The notes under the pieces were generated by a model, which was not told where the DNA came from, searched no databases, and was given only the letters and a program-made list of their open reading frames with translations. This document shows, piece by piece, positions 14,801-26,069 of a stretch of DNA of 64,000 nucleotides. The translations under genes were made by a program, and so were the position numbers. Origin of the DNA: Phalacrocorax aristotelis (Eukaryota; Chordata; Aves; Suliformes; Phalacrocoracidae); the NCBI RefSeq assembly GCF_949628215.1, contig NC_134277.1:54384918-54448917 (forward strand). Reading direction: 5' to 3'. How positions within the stretch are numbered: position 1 is the first letter of the stretch; each line of letters begins with the position of its first letter.

Positions 14801-17614
14801 CCTATTTTTCTTTTGCCAGTGTTAACTAGCATGAGGGTAGAATAAGTTGCTTCACCACTGAAGGTATAGGATTAATAAGAAAAGAAAAAAGCATAGCCTT
14901 CAGCAAGAGAAATCTGAGCAATACAGAGCAACTTCATAGACCAAGTGCCCTGTGTCAACTCCGGCAGCATTCTTCGCTTCCTCAGATGAAAGATTATGCT
15001 CCTGGGGGACTTATACCCACCCTCCTCCCTGATGCTCCCACAGCATGCTTTCCCTGTTCTGTTCAACTGCCGTTCTGCTCTGTCTGCTTCAGTAGCTCTG
15101 TAAACATGACCTCTGAAGTGCCTCTTTCACCTTCATATTGTTTCAAGGATGCTTGAGTATAACAATAAGACGCATATTAGTCACAGCAGTTACAGAAGGC
15201 AATAAATACAAAAACCCTCCCTATGTTTTGTTAGTCCACTTCTAGAGCATGGTGTAGAGGTCAGACTGTTAACAAAGCAAACTCACTGCTGCATGCTTAC
15301 AGCGCTGCCACCATCATGACAACCTCTGCTGAAGGCGAGAGAGACTGTTAGCAGACGCCTGGCAAGAATTCCAGAGAAGCCTGTGTAAGGGCAGACAGTG
15401 AAAAACCACTTATTTACAGACTGGTTGGCTCTCAATTGCAGCCCAGAACATCTGCCAAAGATACACACAGATAGTATGGCAGGCCAGACCAGGACAGGCA
15501 TCTGTTTACTAAAATTAACAACACTTGATATACCATACCTCCTTTCTGGTTCACTCTGGCTGGTCTTGCAGAATGGAAATAAAACCACAACACTGTCATT
15601 CATAAGCCTCAAGGAGAGAATAAGGTATTAAAGATGATACTTTAAAAGAATTGAAATTGATTCACTGCAAAAGGCTAGGAGCAAGATTAAAAACACATCC
15701 TTGACAAGAAATCTAATCAGGCAGTTCAGGAAAGCCACATATAAAGAGGATATTCAGACCAGGAAATCTACAAAAAAGAACATTCATTCATTTCCCCAAA
15801 ATAACTTTCTCCTGTGTCCATTTTGTCTATTTCTCTGATGCTTCTATATATGCCTTAGCAGCCTGCTATCAGGTACCTGAACATTCACTATAATCTTCCT
15901 AGATTTAGCTCCTGAACAGAAACTTCTTCAGCTTATGAAATGAGCATGTATTTATTACATAACACAAATCTCTGCCTTCCTTATTAACATTTTTGCCACC
16001 TCAAAACAAGGCTTGAGATCGTTCTTTTCCACAGCAGTAAACACACTAACGCAAACTGGAACATGGGGGAGAAGAAAGGAAAAGAAAAGCAGCTTGACAT
16101 GCTGGGGCAGAAGTGCTACTAGAAAACAAGAAGAGTTTGCAAAACTTACCAGAGTTCCCTCTGCTGCTCTTGCTGCTTTGTCAAGATTGGCCCTCATTTT
16201 GGCCATCCTAGGTGTTGGAAAGTGTTTGGCTGGCTGAGCAAGTTCTGAAGTAAATATTACCTCCTGTCTCCCTAGCTTGCAAAGACATTTTCTTCATTAT
16301 ATCACTTGCATTCCCCACAGCTCATAAGGTATATGACAGGGGTCTGGCATCAAGATTGAGCTTGTGACAGACCTCTGCTCACATCTCCATGGTTAACAAA
16401 CATGCATGTCAAAAATCCAGAGTTTATTCTGCAGAACAGCATGGTGGTACATGGGCATTTGTTTTATCCCTGAACCATTCCAGACACTCACAACTCTTAG
16501 CTTACGATCTCCTCAATACATGTGTACTGCAATTCCACTAGAGTATGTCAGGAAGCACACTATTCCCTCTTCTCAGATTTAGGAAACTCCGTATTGTCTT
16601 TCTGCTGTTAACAGGAATATGCCCATGCCCTATACACTCAGCCCCTCAAGATACTCTTAGCATAGATACCTTCTCACCTATATGAGCTGACTGTTTTCCC
16701 ATGGGGGTTGTGCAAAACTAGTAGGTGAAAATCTCTTCAATCAGTATGAATTTTGGTCAGCTGAATTAAAGCCCAGAGACAAGCTTGAGTTTAGGGTAAG
16801 GCATTGTAGAATTATTACTAGAAGATTGTTACAGAGACAGAACTGAGGGATTGCCTGCATAGATTTGCCATATTGACTCAGAAGACTTTCTGCCTTAGTA
16901 AAGTGATATTGCCCTGCCAACAGTTTAGAGATACCACTCGTGTAGATGACTACCACCCCCCCAAAATTGTTGGGCAAACTTTATTTCTGAGGCGAAAGAG
17001 CTGTCATGTAAAGCCAACCTAAATGTTTCTAGATTGGAACACAAAAACATTCGCAATTGTGTCACAAGTTCAGAAGAGTCTGGTATCTATGAAACTCATT
17101 CAAAACCACAAACACACCACAAATAATATTTTCCACTGTTATGTTTTTCCAGAGAAAGTTTAAATATTTTTAAAAAGCCTGCATTGCATATCTTTAAAGA
17201 CAATTGATATTTTAGGTTCAGAGAATGAAGATGTCAACTTTTTTCTTTGTCCAGGATAAGCAAGTTGCAGAAGATCAAAACAGAATTAAAGCCTAGAAGA
17301 GAGCAATTATTTTAGATGTTAAAGTATTTTACAAGGGAAGAGCCAGAGGTTTTGTAATTTTTTTTAAAATCAATATTATCCTTGTAAATTCATATCCTGT
17401 TCAAGATTTGAGGAAAAACTATTCTACATTCAATATTCCTTGCCTCATTTTATCTTCAAGTATTTTCTATATGTGTCAGATAAAAGGTACCATCATTTAT
17501 AGAAAGATGTTTTCCACTGGACAGCAGCATCATGTTGCCTTTCAAAATTTAAGTTAATCATCAGCTTTTCACAGTTAAACAATAATAATAAAGAATATGC
17601 AACAAGGACCTTAC
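11849..17614. other. Right part of BBS9 intron 5, no gene seen
   Basis: AT-rich intronic sequence between the CR1 copy and BBS9 exon 5. It holds only short open frames, the longest being 109 codons on the minus strand near 15.3-15.6 kb, with no recognisable domain. Two short motifs resembling CTCF sites and one exon-like segment are listed under findings. Confidence 0.6.
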
Positions 17615-17728
17615 CTTTTACACCGCCAAATGGACCATAAGTCATATTACAAGCAGTTCTCTGAAGATTGTGCTCATACATAAGTTTAATCTGATACTGG
17701 TTCCCATGTTCCACATTTCCCAGAGTTC
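17615..17728 (-). CDS. BBS9: BBS9 exon 5 (last BBS9 exon found in the window)
   Basis: 114 nt, acceptor TTTTTTCTAG, donor AAAAG then GTAAGG. It codes [20 protein letters not shown] and [18 protein letters not shown], a very conserved block in BBS9. It ends in phase 1, so the next exon, outside the window, must supply two bases to finish a Gly codon. Confidence 0.97.
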
Positions 17729-20700
17729 CTAGAAAAAACAATGGGTATATATTTATATCTTTGATCCATACAATGTGGAAGAAGTAAAGGAGTACCAGTG
17801 TAAACAACCTGAAAAAACTCTACCTTGCCCCTAGTGACTGAGATATGAAGGCTCACATAGCTGCTTTCTTTAAAAAAAGTCACCAAGCTACAAAATTCCT
17901 AAAGGCTAGAACCAGAAATAAGGTCTTATTATATTAAATATGGTATAAAGACTTAGCAAGCAGCTGAGGTTTTTTTATTTAAATGTATTTTTTCATGTTA
18001 GTCACACCTCTAAGATCAGAAAAAAAGCCTGCTCAGAGAGGAATTCTTACAATTCTCTAGTGACTCAGTGAATATACTATATCCAACAGCCAGCCTCAGC
18101 TGTAATAGTCTGTCCCAAATTAAGCTGTAGTTAGTCATTAGCTATAATTTGACAAAGCTATTCTATGGGCATATTTATCACTTGCCATTACTCTGTCTGA
18201 AATTCAATGCACCGATCAACAGTCCAAATAGAGATAAAATTATTTTTGTTACGTTTATTACATACATCTCAAAAAGTCTGCATGAGCTTTAATTTCCTGA
18301 CTCCTTCAGGAAACTAGCAGAAATTCAAGAAGTTTTTCTAAAGAAACTTCCCTTTTGATAATCAAAAGTCCTTCCTGTACCTCATGAAGAAAACAAAGTT
18401 CTTCATCATGTAGATTAACAGTTAAGGACTAATATTAGCAAGCAACAAAAACTTTGAGAACAGCCACATCAGCAGGGAAAAATGTGTTTTGAGTGAATGA
18501 CATCTAAGCTAAATCCTACCAGAGCTTAGGCATACAAAGATTATTCCAACACCACCTTAAACAACATGCTCTGAAAGATTTGTAGCTTATGCTAACCTTT
18601 TAGGCAATTTCTCCAGCTAAAATCCAATATACCTTTTAAGCAATTACCCTTAAAGCAGGCCCACATTAGGGAGAGGATTGGAACAGACATGAGGGGAAAA
18701 AACCCTGGCTGGATAAGTAACTAGCTAAGTAGCATCACCAGAGGAAAAACAAGTTAGAAGGTAGTCAGTCTGTGCATACCGACTGTAATACAATATCCAG
18801 GCCATACTTTAGTCAGTCCTGAAGGATGCTTTCATTTGTTGAGGAGAAGCAGCATAGTTACTTTATTATAAATAACAGATACAGCAACATGTATAAAGCA
18901 AGTAAAAATCCCACTTTTGTAAAGTGTTATTTGCCATAGAAGCATAAAGAAATAATGACCGTTATTCCTCAAAGGAGCTTGGTTGAAAGTACCTCTTCAG
19001 ATGAGAGAAATTACCATTACAGCATGAATGCTTACAAATTAGTATGAAAAGTCTGTTAAGGATTGTAAAACTTCACTTTTATTAGTTAAATGCTTCAAAC
19101 AGAAAATTATAGCTAGAAAAAATTCTAAGCTGACTTATTGCTGAATGCCATTAGTGCAAATTTTAAAATAAATTGTTTTAATAAAAATTGCTACAATCCT
19201 AAGATGTAAGCACTATTACAGAGAAGGGAAAGTATGAAAATCACAGTACATCTCAAAGTATCACCCCTCAACAACCAATTTTACATGTGTCCCCAGATAA
19301 GATAACTAATAGGCAAACAATCTGGAAGGAGAGCATATCTTCGTAACCCATCTGCCTACAAGGCTGTGAGTAGGAAGCAAGCTGCTCCTATAAGAAAACC
19401 ATGCTCTTATGAAAGGAGCCACAGCTGTCCCTGCCCAGAGAAAATGAACAATGTATAGTTATCTATTGAATTCTGAAGGTTGGGGTACAATCAACAGATC
19501 TCCTAAATCTGTGCTTTGCTTTAAGCATATATTAGAGATAATTCAACACAGAGAATAGGTATTTTGTGATTTGCCTCTTTATACACAGAGAGAACGCAGC
19601 ACTTAATTCCCAGACAAAGGCAGCAGAAGAAAGAGGATTTAAGGAAAACATAGTAATTTTACCTTCTTACCAGAATTAACCTCCTGTCTTCCCTTAGGCT
19701 ACATTACCGATGTTCTGGCTTTCTAAGAAATTTTCTGGATTTTGAGTTCAGAAATAATTATTATTGGTTTAAAGATGCTATATTATTATCGTGGATGATA
19801 AGCAAACAAGCACTGTATATACTGAGTTTAGCATTTAACCTAATGCAATCTTTAGAACACACTTAAAATCACTGGAAAGCTTGTATCTGTAAACTAACCT
19901 GAGACAGCATATACACAGAGTTTTCGGCAATGCAACACAGCCAGATGAAGTCCTTCAGTACCACTGTCAAGAAAGTTAAAAAAAGCACTGTTTTCAGATG
20001 ACTTCCAAGTAAAATGCATACAGGATAAAATTCAAGTAACATGTTGAAATTACTTTCAGGTGTGGGCCAAATCCAAAGGTTTGGGTGATAGATGCTAGCA
20101 TAAAAACTCAGAAGTACTAATCTTCCTAAATTCATGCTGCAGTGTTAGAAGTTAATTTCAAAGTCAAAATGAATCTTTTAAGAATATTTACTTGGCTATA
20201 AGAGAACCTACTTAGGAAAACTTTATTTTAAAAATGAGTTCTTAAAAGATTTTAATTTTGAAATTAACTTCTAATACTACAGCATGAACTTTATTTTCAA
20301 AACGAGAGAAAAGCCCGTACTAACTACAGAAAGATTTGTGCTCTGAGATCAAAGCCCACAAGCTGAAAGGCCTACATCAGTTGGAAGCTGTTCTGCTTTT
20401 ATTTAAGTGCTCACGGAGTGACCCTTTGCAGGAATTCTAATGCCTCACCTTGTGAAATGATCTGAAACATCTTCTATAGGTACAGGACAAAAACTTTCTC
20501 TGCAGCAAATATTACTTAGGCTTGGGGGAAGAAGAATGTGAATATAGGATTCTAACTTTATGACTTCTGCCTTAGAGTTTAATTTACGTTCCATGCGGCT
20601 GGTACAAAAGTGAATTTAAAAAAGTTATGTATGCAGTTGCTGAGTGATGATCCTCATATCTATTTGTTTTTTTTCTCACATTTTTAAAATAGAGTTATCC

Positions 20701-23700
20701 TAAGTAGATTCTCTTACAGCCAATTAAATGAAAGGCCTTTTCCTTAGAGTCATAGTGTCTCTCCTCTACCTGGCCACTTATTTCCACTAAATTCATTGGA
20801 ATTAAAGATGTTCAGTCCTCTATCAAAGCCAAAACAACTGGCCAATATTACATCTTAGATCATAACAGGTTACTCAAATTCTCTTAACACCTAAAAAAAC
20901 TTTCCATATAAAGTTTTGCCTGTGTTACTTTTTAAAAAATTGTCCATGTGAAAGATTTTCCTCCATGTATACATAAAGTAAAAACATTGTCATATCAAGA
21001 TGATTCAAGAAGCAGATCGTATTCATACTACAATATAGTATTCAAATATTCAAAATATTCATAGATGTGCTTAATAGTTGTCCATCTGGATGTTGAAAGC
21101 TAACCCCCAAAACAAAGAAAGAAAATCACATCTAAGCCTTAAACAGACAGCAACATAGTCTGTTGTTGACTTACGAAACAAATTTTCCCACTTCCACCTG
21201 CAATATTGGGTCTCGTAACTGCACTTCCAAGAGCAAGTCTTCAGGTTGTACTCCTTCTCCAGGTTTCACAGGATGTGGATTAAAGATTCGGAGATATCCC
21301 ATATAACTGCCCACAATAATTTTATCTACAAAAAAAACCAAAGGAGACTACAGAATACAATAGCACATGTGAAATTCAATTTGCTGCAGAAGTGCTTCAA
21401 AGAATACCCTAAAAAGATAGAATATTTACATGATTCAATTAATGTTGATTATGCTCTGTCTTCTAGGGTAAGATCCACAATTAGCTTTTTTGCAAATTCA
21501 TGAAAACCTGTCAGCAAAGGGCTCAATATGACAATTAACATGGCAGTGGCTTTGACCATTGTTACTATTCCACCATTTTAGACTGAAGTTCACACTTCTT
21601 AAAAAGTTCCATTCTGGTTTTGAAGAGTACTTCAAACTTTCAGCTTCTACATCCTAGATTTGTGCATACGCTTATCACACCAGCAGAAGTGTGAAACTTT
21701 AAAATTGGGACTGGTGACATTTATCCAAATGCACACTAAAGCCAGGTAATTACTACATCAGGTCAAAGCTTGGCCTTGAGATCACCTGCTCTTGAGACAG
21801 ATTCATTATCTCAAGGAGGAATGCAATAGTCACATCAGAGTTATTTTGGAATCAGTATTTTAAGCAAGTAGTCATTTGGTTGTTGGCGAATAACAAAAAA
21901 TTATTAGTGAAAACACCCCAAAGAGGTGCCTCCCATAACAACCAACAACCTGAGTTGGTTGCCAGTACCGATTTCCTCTAGATATAGGTCATCATATCAA
22001 TGCAGATCAAAATCAAAACTAGTAAAAACTGTCCACAAGTCAGGAGAACATACAAATACTCCTAAACCAAGTTCACTAGGCTCTAAAGGCTTGGCGTAGT
22101 TCCACAGGACCCCACATCAAAAGCTCAAAACAGCTGCTTGCTTCCTCTCTTCTTCAGCCACAAAAAAAGTTGCACCCTCAAGTCCCCAGTTTAGAGAATA
22201 CTGGCTGCCTTTCCCACTCACCTTTTCCTCAGTTCAGTATCAAGTAGTCTATCAGCAGTAAACTAAGTCCATTTTAGTCATTAATTCCTTAAAAATACTT
22301 AAACTTAACTGAGGACATTTTGACCTGTGGTTAGACAACTGCAACTCGTTGATTCACTTTTGGTCCTGGAACAGAGGAAACTATAATATCAAGAAAGCAA
22401 ATAAAACAGCAGACTACTACTCCCACAACAATGTTTAAGTTCTGCTTTTATATCAGTTACATTTTTTCCACTAGGAAAAGACTATTCAGAACACCAGCAG
22501 AACGTGGGGGCTTTTGATCATGGGTCAGACTGCACAACACCAGGCCTGCTGGCAACAGATGGAGTACACCTGTCTCAAAGGGGGAAAAGGATCTTTGTGC
22601 AGGAGTTAACAGGGCTCACTGAAAGAGCTTTGAACTAGATTTGAAGAGGGAAAGGCATAAAAAAAGGCTCACTAGAGATAAGCCTTGGGGCAGCACACCA
22701 GTGTTTGGGAGACACTGTGCTAGCAACGTCCTTTGGTCTGCTGTCTCAGTGGAGGCAGGGGATGGAGATCCACCCAGCTGCAAAGACTCAAGGGTTATTA
22801 ACATTTTAGAAACCATGGAAGCACCTGAGACCAATCATGTAGGAATTAAGACTTCTCCCCAAAAAAGGTGGTGGGATAAATAGCCCAACTGAACTGCATA
22901 AACACTAATGCACCTAGCATTGGCAACAGGAGAAGCCAGAAGCCATTGTGCAGCTGGAAAACTATGATATAGTTGCAATCATGGAAACATGGTGGGATGA
23001 CTCAAAACAACTGCAGCACTGCAACAGATGGCTCTTCAGAAGGGACAGGCAAGGAAGGAGAGGCAGCAGAGTAGCCCTGCATGTTAGGGAGTGTTTTGAC
23101 TGTCTAGAGCTTGATGATGGTGATGAAAAGGTTGAGTGTTTACGGGTAAGAATCAGGAAAGGCCAACAAGGCAAATATCATGGTGGGAGTCTGTTACAGA
23201 CCACCCAAGCAGGATGAAGAGACAGATTAAATATTCTGTAAGTAGCTGGGAGAAGTCTCACGATCACTAGCCCTCATTCTCATGGGGGACTCCAACTTAC
23301 CAGACACCTGCTGGAAATACAATACAGCGGAAAGGAAACAGTCTAGGAGGTTCCTGGAGTATGTGGAAGACAACTTCCTGACACAGCTGTAGAGTGAGCC
23401 AACTACGCCTCTCACTACAAGAAATACATTGAGGCACTGGAACATGCCCAAAGAAGAGCAAAGCTGGTGAAGGGTCTAGGGAATAAAGCTTATGAGCAAC
23501 TGAAGGAACTGACATTGTTTAGTCTGGAGAAAAGGAGTTTGAAGAGAGACCTTATCGCTCTCTACAACTACCTGAAAGGTTGTAGTGAGGTGGGTGTTGG
23601 TCTCTCTTCCCAAGTAAGAAGTGATAGGACAAGAATAAACAGCTTGAAATTGCACTAGGGGAAGTTTAGATTGGATATTAACAAAAATTTCTTCACTGGA

Positions 23701-24716
23701 AGGGTTGTCAAGCACTGGAACAGGCTGTCCAGGGAAGTGGCTGAGTCAGCATCCCCAGAGGCATTTGAAAGACATGTAGACATGGTGCTTAGGGACATAG
23801 TTTAGCAGTGGCCTTGGCAGTGTTTGGTTTTACTGTCGGACTCTAGGGTCTTAAAGGTCTTCTCCAACCTAAATGATTCTATGGTTCTATGAATTTCTAC
23901 TGAAAAAGGTTGTACACCAAACCAGTAACAGCTCAACTTTGTTCAAATCCTCCTGAAAAGGGACAATCAAAAACAATTTTAAAAAAATATTATGGCAATA
24001 GTGAAATCAAACTCAGCTACTTCTACTGAACAAAAACAGAGCTCCAAGATGAGCATGAGTGTATCAGAGAAAGATCCCAAATAGTTACTAATTTAAACAA
24101 CATAACACACACAACAACTCTTCCTGACAGCAAAGATCATTCCACATTATCAGTGACTACACAGAAAAGCAGGGTTTACTCAGACTCAATTATTTAAATG
24201 CCCTCTTATTTTCCAGGCAGAAAAGGTGGTTTGGTTGGGTTTTTAGCTCCTTAGCTTACTCGCTCTCACTTTTTTTGCCTTAAGTTTTTTCAATGACTTA
24301 CAATGTGTGTTTGCTCCCATGACTAACTGAAAATGTTCTATTTCAAATATATGTATCACTGAGGGAATGAGACATGAGAGAAATTACTACTGAACACAAG
24401 CAAGAATTGAGATGTTTAGAAACCTACAAGTATAAAAAGACAAATGGCACTGAATTTGTCTTAAGCCTACAAGGACACGTTAAAGATGCAGACTTTAAAC
24501 TAGCTAGCTAACTAGTCTGGCTAACAAGGTTTTAATGTGTATTGACCAAAGCAAACTTGCAGCTGTGTAGCTTAAAACAAACAAGCATGGAATTCTGAGT
24601 TTACCTTGTCCACTGCCACTATTATCAACATCAGCAACACACAGACAGCCTTGGTCAAATTCTTCCTTTTCTCCAAGTATGGTGGACCACCAGTCTCTAG
24701 CTTTAAACAACGACAT
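17615..24716 (-). CDS. BBS9: BBS9 (PTHB1), N-terminal coding part, four coding exons; gene continues past left edge
   Basis: BBS9 is a core subunit of the BBSome, the coat-like complex that moves membrane proteins in and out of cilia. The four exons join in phase (112, 151, 65 and 114 coding nt) to give 147 codons plus one base. The protein starts [12 protein letters not shown] and continues through [46 protein letters not shown] and [12 protein letters not shown]. These blocks match the start of vertebrate BBS9 from memory, including the exon borders. This part belongs to the N-terminal beta-propeller domain. All introns use GT-AG. The start is the first ATG of exon 2, as in mammals. The human protein is nearly 900 residues, so most of the gene lies to the left of position 1; I found no exon 6 in 1-17,614. 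BBS9 is head-to-head with NT5C3A from a shared CpG island. I see no frameshift or stop. Confidence 0.96.
17729..19898 (-). other. BBS9: BBS9 intron 4
   Basis: 2.17 kb intron between exons 4 and 5. AT-rich; no repeat family, RNA gene or long frame recognised by eye. Confidence 0.8.
19899..19963 (-). CDS. BBS9: BBS9 exon 4
   Basis: 65 nt, acceptor TTCTTGACAG, donor GTTAGT. It completes a Ser codon from exon 3 and codes [20 protein letters not shown]. Human has GTEMLHLAVLHSRKLCVYSV at the same place, so the exon is clearly homologous with a few substitutions. Confidence 0.96.
19964..21174 (-). other. BBS9: BBS9 intron 3
   Basis: 1.2 kb intron. Its one notable content is a long inverted repeat (20,131-20,288), listed separately. 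The rest is AT-rich without recognisable features. Confidence 0.8.
20131..20288. repeat. Long inverted repeat / hairpin in BBS9 intron 3
   Basis: The left arm (20,131-20,190) starts TTCATGCTGCAGTGTTAGAA. The right arm (20,229-20,288) read in reverse complement starts TTCATGCTGTAGTATTAGAA. Lined up by eye, 44 of 48 positions agree, with one 4-nt bulge; the unpaired centre is about 38 nt. Three blocks (the outer 8, the AAGTTAATTT block and the ATCTTTTAAG block) match fully. RNA from either strand would fold into a long stem. It could be a small palindromic DNA transposon (MITE), two opposed copies of a repeat, or a structured intronic RNA. I do not recognise the family. Confidence 0.85.
21175..21325 (-). 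CDS. BBS9: BBS9 exon 3
   Basis: 151 nt between acceptor TTTTTTGTAG and a perfect donor GTAAGT. It codes [15 protein letters not shown], a more variable loop ([14 protein letters not shown]), then [20 protein letters not shown], part of the N-terminal beta-propeller. The reading frame joins exons 2 and 4 without a break. Confidence 0.97.
21326..24604 (-). other. BBS9: BBS9 intron 2, contains a CR1 copy
   Basis: 3.3 kb intron. Nearly half is a plus-strand CR1 element (about 22,490-23,893). The flanks (21,326-22,489 and 23,894-24,604) are AT-rich and show no gene. Confidence 0.85.
22490..23893 (+). mobile_element. CR1 LINE with internal deletion: ORF1 end, endonuclease, then 3' end
   Basis: This CR1 copy is unusual because it keeps an upstream part. 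Near 22,556-22,636 is the end of ORF1 ([13 protein letters not shown], then [10 protein letters not shown]). From 22,948 comes the start of the ORF2 endonuclease: [36 protein letters not shown], then [15 protein letters not shown] and [15 protein letters not shown]. At about 23,400-23,450 the sequence jumps to the C-terminal end of ORF2 ([51 protein letters not shown]). The whole reverse transcriptase core is missing. Stops and frame changes are present. The 3' end reads TCCAACCTAAATGATTCTAT, the usual CR1 tail. It lies in BBS9 intron 2, antisense to the gene. Confidence 0.92.
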
Positions 24717-24725
24717 TCTTCTTTA
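24605..24725 (-). CDS. BBS9: BBS9 exon 2 (first coding exon)
   Basis: The acceptor TTTTCTTTTCAG ends just before 24,725 and the ATG is at 24,716-24,714. The exon codes [10 protein letters not shown] through NSGSGQ and ends after CAAG with donor GTAAAC at 24,604. It ends one base into the Asp codon completed by exon 3. Nearly every residue matches mammalian BBS9. Confidence 0.97.
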
Positions 24726-25792
24726 CTGAAAAGAAAACAAACCATCATTAAAGTGTTTATAATACATATGAGTGTTTATAGAAACAATGCTTTCTTTGTT
24801 AGCAAGAACTTTTAAGTATATTCCATCTCTTAGCTTCACATTGCTCTAGTGTGAGCTGAAAAAAAAATATTACTTTCAGGTACCTTGGGTTTCTGGTTAT
24901 ACTGTTCAGAAAACCACCTTCAGAAACTTCTTGTCATTAGTTTACAAATTAGTTATGACAGACACTGCTAGTTATATGAAGAAAAAGCTAAAAAGTAACA
25001 GCTTTTTAAAATTGTTAAGCGCCTTCTATAACAAGCATTAACAAAGTAATACAGGTTTTCAAAGTCACAGAACTGAGGTTTTCTCTCTTACCAAGGAATA
25101 TCAGGAAAAAAAAGATTCTGATGCCAGTCTTCTGCAGGAGAACTTATTTTTAGAAAAGTAAATGAAGACATAGACAGACAACATCAAAACCTCTACCAAG
25201 TAATCGCCTTGAAGATGTCCTAGTGACACGGCTAAAGAACTTGGTCAGACAGGGCACAAATCAGCTTTTCTGCTCCCTACCTGCTGTTATTTTAAGAAGG
25301 GGGCAGGGGGGAGAGAAGACTAATCCTTTCGTAGGCGGCCTGACAATAACATTACCCTAGTTCAAAACTCGCAGCTCCATGCCTGTGCTCCGCCATGAGC
25401 GGGACAAACCTGAGCACACTGGACCCCACAGCCCGCGGAGGAGGAGAAGGGCAGCCAGGCAGCGCCAGCTACGGCGGTTCTTTCCGGGAAGAAGGAAAAA
25501 CGATGGGCTCACCCCTTGTTTTCCTTCGGGCCAAACGCAGCCCGCGCCTTTCCTCTTTAAAGGAAACCATGCCCGGTAAATAAAAACATTTATTATTTCA
25601 CCTTAGGTGGCTACGGTCGTTATGCCAGCTAGGCAACCTGCTGCAACCGAGCGCAGGCTGGCGGCACCACAGCCCCCCCGCACCCCTGCTCCCACACACA
25701 GCCCCCGCGCAGCACCTCCAGCCGAGCCCCGCCCGGACACACGGACACACCCGGGAGCGGGAGAGGGGAGACAGGGACCGGCGGGGGCTTAC
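24726..25792 (-). other. BBS9: BBS9 intron 1
   Basis: 1.07 kb intron between the non-coding exon 1 and the first coding exon. The half near exon 1 (about 25,380-25,792) is GC-rich and part of the CpG island; the other half is AT-rich with no feature seen. Confidence 0.6.
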
Positions 25793-25975
25793 CTGGGCGG
25801 GGCGCGGCCCCGGCTGCCCCAGGATGGTGGCAGCCCCCCACCCCGCCCCGCCCCTTCCCGCGGGGGCTCCTCTCTCAGGCGCGGCCTGAGACGAAGCGAA
25901 AGCTCAGGCGCAAAGCGGCAGCACTACAGCCCCCTCCCCGCCGCCGCCATCTCCAGCCTCCTTCTCCCCGCGCGT
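25793..25975 (-). other. BBS9: BBS9 exon 1, non-coding 5' UTR (start approximate)
   Basis: Reading the minus strand, a good splice donor (CCCAG then GTAAGC) ends at 25,793 inside the CpG island. The acceptor of the first coding exon lies about 1.07 kb further on at 24,725. No coding exon is needed upstream of the BBS9 ATG, so this is inferred to be the untranslated first exon. The transcription start cannot be read from the sequence. It is placed near 25,950-25,980, by a YY1-like site and the first GC boxes, with no TATA box. Confidence 0.6.
25943..25954 (-). promoter_or_regulatory. YY1-like site
   Basis: GCCGCCATCTCC on the plus strand; its reverse complement GGAGATGGCGGC is close to the YY1 consensus AAGATGGCGGC. 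YY1 sites of this kind often sit just downstream of the start of housekeeping transcripts, which fits BBS9 starting close by. Confidence 0.45.
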
Positions 25976-25984
25976 TAAGTACCA

Positions 25985-26037
25985 GCCCCGCCCCGCCGCG
26001 CCCGGCCCCGCCCGGCCCCGCCCCGAAGGGCGGGGCA
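25985..26037. promoter_or_regulatory. Cluster of GC boxes (Sp1/KLF-type)
   Basis: Repeated CCCCGCCC and CCCGGCCCCG units, then GGGCGGGGC, in about 50 bp midway between BBS9 exon 1 and NT5C3A. Consistent with Sp1/KLF binding at a CpG promoter. Confidence 0.65.
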
Positions 26038-26052
26038 CCCTTCGCGCCTACG

Positions 26053-26066
26053 CTGGGAAATGTAGT
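26053..26066 (-). promoter_or_regulatory. THAP11/ZNF143-type promoter element
   Basis: The plus strand reads CTGGGAAATGTAGT; reverse complement ACTACATTTCCCAG matches the well-known ACTACANNTCCC element bound by ZNF143 and THAP11 with HCF-1, found near the start sites of many housekeeping genes. It sits between BBS9 and NT5C3A and could serve either. Confidence 0.65.
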
Positions 26067-26069
26067 TTG

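Larger units (their letters stand above)
1..17614 (-). other. BBS9: BBS9 intron 5 (incomplete), non-coding apart from a CR1 copy
   Basis: AT-rich sequence with no long open frame. I looked on the minus strand for the next conserved BBS9 block (the part with SMDGMLMVFEQE in human) and did not find it. It contains a long plus-strand CR1 LINE at about 10.40-11.85 kb, a possible cryptic exon at 16,150-16,207 and CTCF-like motifs near 11.9 and 13.0 kb. In 1-10,400 I see only short chance ORFs. Confidence 0.8.

Noticed and set aside
15283-15631. Overlapping open frames of 109 and 77 codons in BBS9 intron 5
   Set aside because: No homology, no codon pattern, and no supporting splice or promoter signal.
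25607-25978. 123-codon plus-strand frame rich in Pro/Ala/Arg
   Set aside because: Composition effect of the CpG island, antisense to BBS9 exon 1, no recognisable domain or start context.
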